Positions 8,966-19,696 of a stretch of DNA of 64,000 nt are shown here, in pieces. The position numbers and the translations under genes are program-made. The notes under the pieces are model-generated. The model was given only the letters and a program-made list of their open reading frames with translations. It did not search any database and was not told where the DNA came from. Every line of letters starts with the position of its first letter. The first letter of the stretch is position 1. The stretch comes from Novosphingobium sp. BW1. GTDB lineage: Bacteria; Pseudomonadota; Alphaproteobacteria; Sphingomonadales; Sphingomonadaceae. The stretch lies in contig NZ_VIRF01000041.1 in the NCBI RefSeq assembly GCF_008107685.1, positions 124,001 through 188,000 on the forward strand, read 5' to 3'.

Positions 8966-9358
8966 TCAGCGCAGCAGCAGGATCGCCCAGAAGGCGATGG
9001 TGAGAACGACACCCAGCACGCTGGTCAGGATCGACCAGTTGCGGTTGCCCTTCAACTCGAAACCGGCGCCGATATCGAGGACGAAGTGGCGAAGGCCGCT
9101 CATCATGTGATTGAAAAGGGCCCAGCTAACGCCGACCAGAACAATGTAACCAATGGGCGAGGTCATGCACTCGGCAAGCTGCGCGTACGCAGCAGGGCCA
9201 CTGGCGAGCGCGCCAAGCCACCACAGCAGCAGCGCGAGGCCGACAACCAGACCGTGCCCGCTCACGCGGTGCATGATCGAGACAAACATATGCGGACCCC
9301 AGCGCCAGATCTGGAGGTGCGGCGATAACGGACGGTTCTTGCTGCCAGCGGTGGCCAT
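8966..9358 (-). CDS. sdhC: Succinate dehydrogenase cytochrome b556 subunit
   Basis: The 130-residue first gene of the operon has the SdhC signature RPLSPHLQIWRWGPHMFVSI followed by MHRVSGHGL and the heme-ligand region FNHMMSGLRHFVLDIG. Three transmembrane helices are evident. With SdhD it binds heme b and ubiquinone. The start ATG is preceded by AAGGAC. The promoter must lie in the roughly 150-base gap shared with the divergent metallo-beta-lactamase gene. Confidence 0.95.
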   Translation of the reverse strand: MATAGSKNRPLSPHLQIWRWGPHMFVSIMHRVSGHGLVVGLALLLWWLGALASGPAAYAQLAECMTSPIGYIVLVGVSWALFNHMMSGLRHFVLDIGAGFELKGNRNWSILTSVLGVVLTIAFWAILLLR

Positions 9359-9516
9359 GTCCTTGCGAATCCCCTTGCCTGCGGCAGCCTAGGTACGCTG
9401 CCCTCGTGGAAGTCCCCCTTAGTCATTTCGCTGCAACGCGCAAGTTCCACAGTCACATCCGCAGGATTGGGGCGCGCAACTAGCCAAGCGCAGGCCTCGC
9501 GCCTAAGGCACGCAAG

Positions 9517-10485
9517 ATGACGAAGCCCGCCCTCTTTATGCCCCGCGCACGCCGCTCGCATCGCCTTCTCGCCGCGCTGACCGCAGGTGCCCTCGCCCTG
9601 CTCGCCCCATACGCATTTGCGCGCAGCGACGATGCGTCCGGCGCACGACTGGCGCAGGCCTGCGCGGGTCGCGATGGCTGGGCCGAGCCCGCGCCACCTG
9701 CGCGCATCGCCTCGGAAACCGGGATAAAGGCGTGGTATGTCGGGACTTGTGGCATCACCACCCTGCTCCTTGACAGCGACGATGGACTGGTGCTGATTGA
9801 CAGTGGTGTCGCCGAGGCCGCGGACATCGTCCTTGGCAATATCCGCAAGCTGGGTTTCGATCCACGCGATGTACGCTGGCTGCTCAGCTCGCACGAGCAC
9901 CACGATCATGTCGGTGGCCATGCTGCGCTGCGACGCACAACAGGCGCGAAGACAGCGGCCCTCGCTGTCGCTGCGCGCAGTTTCGCGCGCGGGAAAATCA
10001 GTCCGGAAGACCCCCAGCGTGGTCGGATCGCGGACTTCCCCCCCTTTCCGGTCGACCGCATCCTTGCCGATGGCGGCGCGCTCGCGGTAGGATCGCTCAA
10101 GATCGCGGTCCACGCAACGCCCGCCCACACGCCCGGATCGATGAGCTGGACCATTGCGCGAAGCGCGGCCGAGGCGCCTGCGATGACAATCGCCTATGTC
10201 GACAGCGCCACCACCATTTCGGCCAAGGGCTATCGCTTCACCGACCATCCCGACCGCGTGGCACAGGCACGCAACGGCTTTTCCGTTATCCGGAACCTGC
10301 CTTGCCACGTCCTTGTCACCCCGCACCCTTCGGCCAGCGATCTCTTTGCACGCCTGGCCGGCAAAGCCCCGCTGATCGACGCCGGGGCCTGCGCCCGCTA
10401 TGCCGCAAAGGCATCCGCCTATCTCGACACCCGCCTCACCCAAGAGCGCGAGGACGCCCCCCAAGCAGAAGTAACAAAGCCATGA
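9517..10485 (+). CDS. Subclass B3 metallo-beta-lactamase
   Basis: This 322-residue protein has a signal peptide (hydrophobic LLAALTAGALALLAPYAFA) and the metallo-beta-lactamase fold. The zinc ligands match subclass B3: SSHEHHDHVGGH gives H116, H118, D120 and H121; TPAHTPGSMSW gives H196; TPHPSASD gives H263. B3 enzymes are periplasmic or exported di-zinc hydrolases of penicillins, cephalosporins and carbapenems. A B3 enzyme (MIM-1) is described from Novosphingobium pentaromativorans, so an intrinsic enzyme in this lineage is reasonable. The stop codon overlaps the prmA start (ATGA), an unusual partner. Real hydrolytic activity is inferred from intact ligands, not shown. Confidence 0.88.
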   Translation: MTKPALFMPRARRSHRLLAALTAGALALLAPYAFARSDDASGARLAQACAGRDGWAEPAPPARIASETGIKAWYVGTCGITTLLLDSDDGLVLIDSGVAEAADIVLGNIRKLGFDPRDVRWLLSSHEHHDHVGGHAALRRTTGAKTAALAVAARSFARGKISPEDPQRGRIADFPPFPVDRILADGGALAVGSLKIAVHATPAHTPGSMSWTIARSAAEAPAMTIAYVDSATTISAKGYRFTDHPDRVAQARNGFSVIRNLPCHVLVTPHPSASDLFARLAGKAPLIDAGACARYAAKASAYLDTRLTQEREDAPQAEVTKP

Positions 10486-11396
10486 GCTGGAAGATTACCG
10501 CCTTTGCCGACCGCGCCACCATCGAACATGTCCTCATCGCGCACGAGGACGCCTTCGACTGGGATCCCGAGATCGTCATCTCGGGCAGCGAGATCGCCGA
10601 GGACAAGCCCGACGACTGGCAGCTTGAGGCCTGGCTCGGACACGAACCCGGCCCGGCTGAAACCGAGGCACTGACAGCTCTCTTCCCCGGCGAGGCTCCG
10701 GAATTCGAGATCGAGCAACTGCCCGAGACGGACTGGCTAGTCTCCAGCCAGCAGGACCTGGAACCGATCCGCGCAGGCGCCTTTCATGTCCACACACCCG
10801 AACACCCCGCTCTGAAGGAAGGCGGCGTTTTCGACTTCACCATCCCCGCAAGCCAGGCATTCGGTACCGGACAGCACGCGACAACCGCAGGGTGCCTTGC
10901 CATGCTCACGCACATGAAGCAGCGCGGCGTCATCGTACGCAGCTGCGCGGACATCGGCACGGGCACAGGGCTCCTCGCCTTTGCCGCTTTGCGCCTGTGG
11001 CCCAATGCGCTGGCCATCGCGAGCGACATCGACGCGGTCTGCCCCGCCGTGGTCAAAGCCAATGCACGAACCAACGGCATTGCCATGGGCGAAGGTAACG
11101 GCGAGCTCATCATGACCGTCGCGGCCGGCATGGACCACCCCCTGCTCCACGCGCGAGGCCCCTACGATCTTGTCCTCGCAAACATCCTGGCCGGACCGCT
11201 CGTCGAACTCGCCCCCGACTTCGCGGATGCGCTGGTTCCGGGCGGACACCTCGTCCTTGCAGGCCTTCTGGAAACGCAGGAACCTGCCGTGCGCCGCGCC
11301 TGCCGGCAGGCGGGCCTTCGCCTCGCCGGACGCATGGTGAACGGCGACTGGTCGATCCTGTGGCTGCGCAAGCGCCGCCGCTGGCGGGCCAGCTGA
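10482..11396 (+). CDS. prmA: Ribosomal protein L11 methyltransferase
   Basis: PrmA trimethylates ribosomal protein L11 with S-adenosylmethionine in the cytosol. The 304-residue protein starts MSWKITAFADRATIEHVLIA and contains the family signature DFTIPASQAFGTGQHATTAG, the SAM loop ADIGTGTGLLAFAA and the PrmA motif YDLVLANILAGPLVELAPD. The ATG at 10482 overlaps the beta-lactamase stop by four bases, so translation is likely coupled. A longer reading from 10302 would overlap the lactamase heavily and lacks family similarity. An inverted-repeat element lies just after its stop. Confidence 0.94.
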   Translation: MSWKITAFADRATIEHVLIAHEDAFDWDPEIVISGSEIAEDKPDDWQLEAWLGHEPGPAETEALTALFPGEAPEFEIEQLPETDWLVSSQQDLEPIRAGAFHVHTPEHPALKEGGVFDFTIPASQAFGTGQHATTAGCLAMLTHMKQRGVIVRSCADIGTGTGLLAFAALRLWPNALAIASDIDAVCPAVVKANARTNGIAMGEGNGELIMTVAAGMDHPLLHARGPYDLVLANILAGPLVELAPDFADALVPGGHLVLAGLLETQEPAVRRACRQAGLRLAGRMVNGDWSILWLRKRRRWRAS

Positions 11397-11430
11397 GGCT
11401 GGCCGCAGAAAATGGGGAAGAAAGGGATTT

Positions 11431-11546
11431 ATCAAGGGGCCATCACCCCTTGCCCCCGCCCCCGGCGACCTCACCTTTCTCAGCCAGGGCGGCGCAGGCA
11501 AGATGAGGTCACAAATTTGAGGAGTCCGAGGGCGATGACCCTTGGG
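11431..11546. repeat. Dispersed inverted-repeat intergenic element, copy A
   Basis: The element lies between the convergent prmA and PilZ genes. Its outer arms are inverted copies: AAGGGGCCATCACCCCTTG near 11434 and GTCCGAGGGCGATGACCCTT near 11524. An inner pair is GACCTCA/TGAGGTC. The whole element aligns with the reverse complement of copy B (44992-45103), sharing TTCTCAGCCA-GGCGG, GAGGTC and GAGGGCGATG in the same order and spacing. It could act as a bidirectional terminator or belong to a non-autonomous repeat family. Confidence 0.6.
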
Positions 11547-11603
11547 AAACATTGTCACTCAATTCCTTTGACATGAGCGCCCGAAGGGCCGGCTCGCTTC
11601 AGC

Positions 11604-11885
11604 TCAGACAACGATCTCCAGCTCCAAACGCCGGGCCGCGCGGCCATAGCGCGTCAATATCTTCTCCGCACCGGGATCCAGCACCCGGTCAAACGCCACC
11701 CCCACGCGATCAGCCACGCGATCAGCCACGCTCCAGCGCACCCGCGCCTTGATCTTCCCTACACCATCGAGCGCGAAGGCCAGTTTCTGGCCGCACACCA
11801 GTTCGCCGCATTCCACTACGAACTGGCAGCCCGCCGACGAAACATGCCGGGCTACCACGCTTGGATGGTCGCATACGTCCCGCAT
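11604..11885 (-). CDS. Small PilZ-domain protein
   Basis: The 93-residue protein reads as a minimal PilZ beta-barrel: VVARHVSSAGCQFVVECGEL, then GQKLAFALDGVGKIKARVRW, then RVGVAFDRVLD. PilZ domains bind c-di-GMP through an RxxxR motif and a D/N-x-S-x-x-G motif. Here the second motif is HVSSAG (His in place of Asp/Asn) and no clear RxxxR lies before it, so c-di-GMP binding is doubtful. The ATG at 11885 is preceded by GGAGGAGGG. A stop codon lies 22 codons upstream in frame with no other usable start between, so the protein really is this short. Confidence 0.7.
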   Translation of the reverse strand: MRDVCDHPSVVARHVSSAGCQFVVECGELVCGQKLAFALDGVGKIKARVRWSVADRVADRVGVAFDRVLDPGAEKILTRYGRAARRLELEIVV

Positions 11886-11935
11886 CTGCTTGATGCCCTC
11901 CTCCGCTGCGCCGCTTCTCCTGCCCGCAAGGCTAA

Positions 11936-12062
11936 TTAATAAAGATTAATGTCTTGTAAACTTTCGTAAACAGCACATTTAGTGACACACAAGAGATCAT
12001 CCGCGTTTCCTCGGTATAATACATAATTTGTAATTAACCTTCGCAAGTTAATTAATTTTAAC
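11936..12062 (+). promoter_or_regulatory. AT-rich sciP upstream region with paired TTAA half-sites
   Basis: This AT-rich stretch contrasts with its GC-rich surroundings. It holds TTAA pairs at 11936/11946 (six-base spacer) and 12048/12058 (six-base spacer, followed by C), and another TTAACC at 12034. CtrA sites are TTAA-N7-TTAAC, so spacing is one base short. A degenerate CtrA-type control of sciP is possible but not proven. Confidence 0.4.
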
Positions 12063-12124
12063 GCATTTTGGCAAGAATAGTTGCCGTCAGGGGGGTTGGT
12101 GCTGACAATCGAGAGAGGCCAACC

Positions 12125-12427
12125 ATGGAACATGACGAGAAAAAACGGCCCGATTCCGTTATTGGGCCCTTAGGGGAAAAACTAGAGAGGGCAACATTAC
12201 CGCCCGCGAATACTTCGCGATGGGTCGTGCGCCGCAAGGCCGAAGTTGTCGCAGCCGTCAATGGCGGTCTGCTTACGATAGCGGAAGCATGCGACCGCTA
12301 TGGACTAACGCTCGAAGAACTTGCGTCGTGGCAACGCTCTGTCGAACGTGAAGGGATGGCGGGACTTCGAGCCACGCGCGTTCAGCATTACAGGCAAATG
12401 CATGAACGGCAGGGACGCAAGTCCTGA
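12125..12427 (+). CDS. sciP: CtrA inhibitor SciP (DUF1153)
   Basis: SciP is a small DNA-binding protein that binds the response regulator CtrA and blocks its transcriptional activity in the alphaproteobacterial cell cycle (known from Caulobacter). The 100-residue product has the diagnostic core PPANTSRWVVRRKAEVVAAV then GGLLTIAEACDRYGLTLEEL and SWQRSVEREGMAGLRATRVQ. The ATG at 12125 has GAGAGG upstream. An earlier in-frame ATG (12068) adds 19 unrelated residues. The gene has its own terminator and converges with ligA. Confidence 0.93.
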   Translation: MEHDEKKRPDSVIGPLGEKLERATLPPANTSRWVVRRKAEVVAAVNGGLLTIAEACDRYGLTLEELASWQRSVEREGMAGLRATRVQHYRQMHERQGRKS

Positions 12428-12491
12428 CAGATGACCCGCAGCGGTCTGTTCGGCGGTACGGGCCTGGCGTCTTTTGAGGATCCCTTTTGAG

Positions 12492-12526
12492 AACGGGCTG
12501 ACGCTTGCGGGCGCCAGCCCGTTTTT
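12492..12526 (+). terminator. Terminator after sciP
   Basis: AACGGGCTG (12492-12500) pairs with CAGCCCGTT (12515-12523), followed by TTT. It lies about 65 bases after the sciP stop and just before the end of the convergent ligA gene. Confidence 0.75.
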
Positions 12527-12551
12527 GCCCAGCCCGCTTTTACATCGCTTC

Positions 12552-15204
<2,653 letters not shown>

Positions 15205-15291
15205 GTTCTTCTCCTCTTGTACCATTGGATTGGTATCAGAAGGAAGGGACAAAGGCCGCGCGAGATCATGCATCCGCAGAAGGCGCGAAAT

Positions 15292-16188
15292 TCAACCCAG
15301 TGCCTGCCCCAGCGTCAGGATCGTGCGCGCGTGGCGCTGGGCTACGGCGCGGCGGTCGGCGCCGTAGCCACCACCGAGCGTACTGGCCAACGGGACACCG
15401 CGCGCGCGCGCCTCTCCCGCGACCATGCGGTCCCGGGCCGCCAGCCCCTCGTCCGACAGCGCGAGATGGCCCAGCTTGTCGTCCACGTGGGCATCGACGC
15501 CCGCCTGGAACAGGATCAGTTCGGGCGCGAAGCCATCCAGCACCTGCGGGAGCGCGCCCGCCAGCGCCTCCAGATAGTCCGCATCGCCAAGGCCATCGGC
15601 CAGGCCGATATCGAGCGAGGAACGCGCCTTGCGCGAGGGAAAGTTCTTCTCGGCATGAAGCGACAGCGTGAAGATGTCCCCCCGCCCAGCCGTCAATGCG
15701 GCGGTCCCATCGCCCTGGTGCACGTCAAGGTCGAGGATCAGGATGCGCGAAACGTCTCCCTCCTCGATCAGCCGGTTGGCCGCCAGAGCCAGATCGTTGA
15801 ACACGCAGTACCCCGCGCCGGTATCGGCCAGCGCATGGTGGCTGCCGCCCGCGCTGTTGGCGGCGTATCCGTGGGTGAGCGCGAGCCGGGCCGCCAGCCA
15901 CGTACCTCCCGGCGAAAGCTGCGAGCGGCGCGAGATCCGCGCGTCGATTGCAAAGCCGATCCGGCGCTGCTTGGCCGGTGGTACGCGGCAGGTAAGTACC
16001 TCCTCGACATAGTCCGGGTCATGGACAGCCTCTAGCCATTCGGGGGGCATGGCCTCGGGTTCATGGACCGTCATCGCCGCCCCGCTCTCGCCCAGCGCAA
16101 GCATGACCAGCGCGTACTTGTCGTGCGGGAAGGTTCCGGCACGCGCGGTTTCCACCGCATAATCGGAGTGATGGACGATGTGCAGCAT
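15292..16188 (-). CDS. Histone deacetylase-like / acetoin utilisation-type deacetylase
   Basis: The 298-residue protein belongs to the arginase/deacetylase superfamily, zinc hydrolases that remove acetyl groups from lysine side chains, polyamines or small molecules. Catalytic and metal residues are visible: the His pair in [15 protein letters not shown], the zinc ligands in [13 protein letters not shown], the Asp in [11 protein letters not shown], and the terminal glycine loop TLGGGYG. Its bacterial substrate cannot be predicted. The ATG at 16188 has GAGGG just upstream. It stands alone between a decayed gene and the recN pair. Confidence 0.87.
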   Translation of the reverse strand: MLHIVHHSDYAVETARAGTFPHDKYALVMLALGESGAAMTVHEPEAMPPEWLEAVHDPDYVEEVLTCRVPPAKQRRIGFAIDARISRRSQLSPGGTWLAARLALTHGYAANSAGGSHHALADTGAGYCVFNDLALAANRLIEEGDVSRILILDLDVHQGDGTAALTAGRGDIFTLSLHAEKNFPSRKARSSLDIGLADGLGDADYLEALAGALPQVLDGFAPELILFQAGVDAHVDDKLGHLALSDEGLAARDRMVAGEARARGVPLASTLGGGYGADRRAVAQRHARTILTLGQALG

Positions 16189-16267
16189 CCCTCGCGGTTA
16201 ATCGGGCGCGCCGCTCCGGTCGAGCCCTTGACGCGCACCGCGTCGCATTGTGGCTCGGGTTCAGGCC

Positions 16268-16606
16268 TTACGCTCCGACCCACACGACAGGGTTAGTGGT
16301 GCACAGGACAACGGAATTCAGGGCCACGAGTGCCAGATCGCGCGCCCCGCTTTCGTCACCAAACCAGCGAAAAAAGCGGGAGAAATTCCAAGCCCCCAAC
16401 ACCCCCGCCACGATCGTCCAGGCGAGGACCGCCATCCCGAACGGGGTCATGAAAAAGGCACTGAAGCCTGACAGGGCAAGCCCCACGAGGAGGAGGAGCA
16501 TCCACACCGCGCAGCCAAAGGAACTGATCCCCCACGCCAGCGCGCCAAAGGGAAAAGCAAGCGTCGCTCCAAATGCACCAAGTTCGGCGCGGGTGGGGCG
16601 GCGCAT
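16268..16606 (-). CDS. Small hypothetical membrane protein downstream of recN
   Basis: A 112-residue protein with three hydrophobic segments (ATLAFPFGALAWGISSF, VWMLLLLVGLALSGFSAFF, MAVLAWTIVAGVLGAW) followed by a short charged stretch and a final hydrophobic tail. Its ATG shares one base with the recN stop (TGATG), so it is coupled to recN translation. The function is unknown and no catalytic motif is seen. It is probably an inner-membrane protein. Confidence 0.7.
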   Translation of the reverse strand: MRRPTRAELGAFGATLAFPFGALAWGISSFGCAVWMLLLLVGLALSGFSAFFMTPFGMAVLAWTIVAGVLGAWNFSRFFRWFGDESGARDLALVALNSVVLCTTNPVVWVGA

Positions 16607-18270
16607 CAGGCGCCCTGGAGCAGCCGGTCGGCCTGTGCGCGGGCCTCTTGGGTCACCTGTGCGCCGGAAAGCATGCGCGCGATCTCTTCCTTGCGCTCCG
16701 CATCTGACAGCGCGACGACCGAGGTCTTGGTCACCGTCCCGCGCGAGGACTTGGAGATCATGTAATGGCGGTTGCCGCGCGCGGCTACTTGCGGGCTGTG
16801 GGTGACGGCCAGAAGCTGCCCGTTCGAGGCAAGGCGCGCGAGGCGCTCACCGATGGCATCGGCTACCGCGCCGCCCACGCCCCGGTCGATCTCATCGAAG
16901 ATCACCGTTGCGGCGCCGCCCTCTTCGGCCAGCGCGACCTTGAGCGAGAGAATGAAGCGTGAAAGCTCACCGCCCGACGCGATCTTGGCGAGCGGTGCGA
17001 AATCGGCGCCCGGATTGGTCGAAATGAGGAACTCCACCCCATCCATGCCGCTCGCGTTCCAGCGTGCCTCGGGCAGCTTGACGACCGAGGTCTGGAAGCG
17101 CGCGGCATCAAGCTTGAGCGGGGCGAGCTCGGCCGCCACGGCCTTGTCGAGCCGCCGCGCGGCCGAACGGCGCAGATCGTGGCGCTTGCTCGCCTTGTCG
17201 CGGTAGTCGAGCGCAGCTTTCTGCGCGGCGGCCTCCAGTTTGGCGATATGTTCGCTGCCGCCTTCAATGGCGTCGAGCGCAGCGCGCATTGTCGCCATCT
17301 TGCCGGGCAGGTCATCGACATTACACGAATGTTTGCGGGCCTGCGCGCGCAGGTCGAACAGGCGCGTCTCGATACGGTCGAGTTCGGCGGGATCGAAGGC
17401 GAGCGCCTGCGCGGCTTCCTCCAGCTTGGCTTCGCTCTCGCCTGCCTCGATCACGGCGCGGTCCAGCGCGTCGAGCGCTTCGGCCAGGAGGGCATGTTCG
17501 GGGGCGATGCGGTCAAGCCGCCGTGCAGCCCCGCGCAAGGCGGCGAGCGGCGAATCGTTACCGTCCCACAAGAAGCGCAGGCCCTCAAGGTCCTCGGACA
17601 GGCGCTCGCCCTTTTGCATGTCGGCGCGGGCCAGCGCGAGGGTTTCCTCCTCGCCCTCTTCGGGCGAGAGCGCCTCCAGTTCGGCAAGATGCGCCGTGAG
17701 CAATTCCTCGTCTTCGGCCGCGCGGGCGACTTCCTCGCGCGCGAGGTCGAGCGCGTCCTGTGCGCGCCGCCAGATCTTGAAGGCGGCTTCGAGCCCGGCG
17801 AGATCGCCGCCCGCAAAACGGTCCAGCAGATCGCGGTGGCCCTTGGCGTTGACGAGGCCGCGGTCATCGTGCTGGCCGTGGATCTCGACCAGGGCCGGAC
17901 CGATTTCACGCAGGAGCGCGACGCTGACTGGCTGGTCGTTGAGCCAGGCCCGCGAGCCGCCATCAGCCTTGAGCTGCCGGCGCAGGATGAGCGGTTCGCC
18001 CCGCTCCACCTCAATGGCAGCTCCCTCAAGAGCCGCCTCGATTACAGCGGGCAATTCGGCAAACTCGAACGTCGCTGTCACGCTGGCCCGTGCCTCGCCC
18101 GCGCGGACAAGGCCGGCATCGGCGCGGTTGCCGATAACGAGGCCCAGCGCGTCGAGCAGGATCGACTTGCCGGCACCGGTTTCACCGGTCAGCACACCAA
18201 GGCCACGGACAAAATCGAGGTCGAGCGCCTCGATCAGGACGATGTTGCGGATGGAGAGACGAGTCAGCAT
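16606..18270 (-). CDS. recN: DNA repair protein RecN
   Basis: RecN is an SMC-like ATPase acting in recombinational repair of double-strand breaks. The 554-residue protein has the Walker A site GETGAGKSILLDALG near residue 30, a coiled-coil centre rich in Ala, Glu and Leu (about residues 160-380), the ABC signature ASGGELSRFILSLKVALAEE, Walker B VIFDEIDRGVGG and the His switch LLAVTHSPQVAARG. The start MLTRLSIRNIVLIEALDLDF matches the family. It is followed by a coupled small membrane protein gene. Confidence 0.97.
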   Translation of the reverse strand: MLTRLSIRNIVLIEALDLDFVRGLGVLTGETGAGKSILLDALGLVIGNRADAGLVRAGEARASVTATFEFAELPAVIEAALEGAAIEVERGEPLILRRQLKADGGSRAWLNDQPVSVALLREIGPALVEIHGQHDDRGLVNAKGHRDLLDRFAGGDLAGLEAAFKIWRRAQDALDLAREEVARAAEDEELLTAHLAELEALSPEEGEEETLALARADMQKGERLSEDLEGLRFLWDGNDSPLAALRGAARRLDRIAPEHALLAEALDALDRAVIEAGESEAKLEEAAQALAFDPAELDRIETRLFDLRAQARKHSCNVDDLPGKMATMRAALDAIEGGSEHIAKLEAAAQKAALDYRDKASKRHDLRRSAARRLDKAVAAELAPLKLDAARFQTSVVKLPEARWNASGMDGVEFLISTNPGADFAPLAKIASGGELSRFILSLKVALAEEGGAATVIFDEIDRGVGGAVADAIGERLARLASNGQLLAVTHSPQVAARGNRHYMISKSSRGTVTKTSVVALSDAERKEEIARMLSGAQVTQEARAQADRLLQGA

Positions 18271-18403
18271 GTTCGCGAATCGTTCTATCGTACGAATTCG
18301 CTTTCGTCACCCGGCTTTACGCCTGTCGACGCGCTGTCCGCGGGCGCTGGCGTCCCGCCTTGTTCCCTTGCCCTGTTCCGGTGCGCCCCGAAGGGCGGAA
18401 GCG

Positions 18404-18523
18404 TCAGGCGAGCAGATGGAGCCCGGCGGCGATCCCCAGTGTCCAGACACCAAGGACAAGAGCACACAGGGCCTCGATTTCCCAGCAGCGACCTGAGGCT
18501 TCGAAATTGTGCGGAGCAGCCAT
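18404..18523 (-). CDS. Tiny putative single-span membrane protein
   Basis: A 39-residue reading frame starts at the ATG 18523 (MAAPHNFEASGRCWEIEALC) and continues with a hydrophobic helix (ALVLGVWTLGIAAGLHLL). AGGAAAG lies about 13 bases upstream of the start, rather far for a ribosome binding site. It sits between bamD and recN on the same strand. The helix and position make a real small membrane protein plausible, but there is no family evidence. Confidence 0.4.
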   Translation of the reverse strand: MAAPHNFEASGRCWEIEALCALVLGVWTLGIAAGLHLLA

Positions 18524-18657
18524 CGTAGCGAAACTTTCCTGAAGCCAATCGGCGCATCCCTCGCGCCGTTGCCCGCGCCTTTTATCTCGACCAAAAAAGT
18601 AGACAAAGTGAATTTTTAGCAATCGCAAAGAGCGCTCGACACAGCGCCGCACATACG

Positions 18658-18692
18658 AAAAGCCCCCCGCAGCGCAGGCTGCGCGGGGCTTG
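18658..18692 (-). terminator. Terminator after bamD
   Basis: On the minus strand AAGCCCCGCGCAGCC and its partner GCTGCGGGGGGCT form a GC-rich stem followed by TTTT (plus-strand AAAA at 18658-18661). It lies about 25 bases after the bamD stop. Confidence 0.8.
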
Positions 18693-18716
18693 AAAACCGT
18701 CGTCGGTCCCGTTCGT

Positions 18717-19514
18717 TCAGGCGGCGATGAAGTCGGGCGCGTTCTTGTCCATCAGCTTGTAGGCGCGCTCATACCACTTGGAATTGGGGTAGTTGTTCTC
18801 GAGCACGGCCGCTGCCTTCTGGGCTTCCTCGGGAACGCCGAGCGAGAGGTAGCACTCGACCAGGCGGAACAGCGCCTCGGGCGCGTGGCTGGTGGTCTCG
18901 AAGTTGTCGACCACGGCGCGAAAGCGCAGCGTGGCGGCCAGCCACTTGCCGCGCTGCTGGTAGTTGCGCCCGACAGTCATTTCCTTGCCGGCGAGGTGAT
19001 CGTTGACCAGGTCCAGCTTGAGGCGCGCGTCGGCCGCGTACTGCGTGGTCGGATAGCGTCGGATGATGTCGGTAAGCGCGGCCTTGGCCTGCTCGGTCGT
19101 CTTCTGGTCGCGCGTCACGTCGCTGATCTGCTCGTAATAGCACATCGAGATCAGGTAGTAGGCGTAAGGCGCATCCTTGTTGCCCGGATGGATGGAGAGG
19201 AAGCGCTGCGCCGACTGGATCGCCTTGTTGTAATCGCGCGCAGCGTAATAGCTGAACGCGCTCATCAGCTGCGCCCGGCGCGCCCAGGGCGAATAGGGAT
19301 GCTGGCGCTCTACCTCATCGAAGAGCGCTGCGGCCTGCTTGGTGCGGCCGGTATCGAGACGCTCACGCGCGGCGGCGTAGAGCGTGTCGACGTCGCGCGC
19401 GACGTAGGCGGTATCCTTGGCGCCACCCGAACCGCCACCGCAGCCGGCCGTGAGGACAAGGGCGCCGCATGCAGCGGCCAGGACAACGGGTTTGAGGCGC
19501 GAACGTTCGAACAT
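18717..19514 (-). CDS. bamD: Outer membrane protein assembly factor BamD
   Basis: BamD is an essential lipoprotein of the BAM complex that inserts beta-barrel proteins into the outer membrane. The 265-residue protein starts MFERSRLKPVVLAAACGALV and has the lipobox LTAGC. Five TPR-like repeats follow; visible phrases are LYAAARERLDTGRTKQAAAL, VERQHPYSPWARRAQLMSAF and YPNSKWYERAYKLMDKNAPD. The start at 19514 is chosen because it opens directly into the signal sequence; the upstream frame is non-coding in character. It has its own terminator. Confidence 0.94.
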   Translation of the reverse strand: MFERSRLKPVVLAAACGALVLTAGCGGGSGGAKDTAYVARDVDTLYAAARERLDTGRTKQAAALFDEVERQHPYSPWARRAQLMSAFSYYAARDYNKAIQSAQRFLSIHPGNKDAPYAYYLISMCYYEQISDVTRDQKTTEQAKAALTDIIRRYPTTQYAADARLKLDLVNDHLAGKEMTVGRNYQQRGKWLAATLRFRAVVDNFETTSHAPEALFRLVECYLSLGVPEEAQKAAAVLENNYPNSKWYERAYKLMDKNAPDFIAA

Positions 19515-19696
19515 GGCGCGTCTATAACCAGCGCGCGGCTGAACGCCAAGTGAAGTTGCGCACTGTTTTTCCACCCGCCCCTTCTTCACCCGGCGCCGGC
19601 TTGAGGCGATGCAAGCGGGCAACGCCAAAGACTTAGGGTGAAAACTTCGGCAGATGCGCCTTGCCTGCCCCCTCCAGCCTGCCATAGTGGCCCGCA

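Noticed and set aside
9262..10464. Open frame of 400 codons antisense to the beta-lactamase gene
   Set aside because: The lactamase strand carries all zinc ligands and a signal peptide. The reverse frame has no recognisable features.
12034..12062. A canonical CtrA box in front of sciP
   Set aside because: The TTAA pairs have a spacer of six rather than seven bases, so I keep it only as a candidate region and do not call a true CtrA site.
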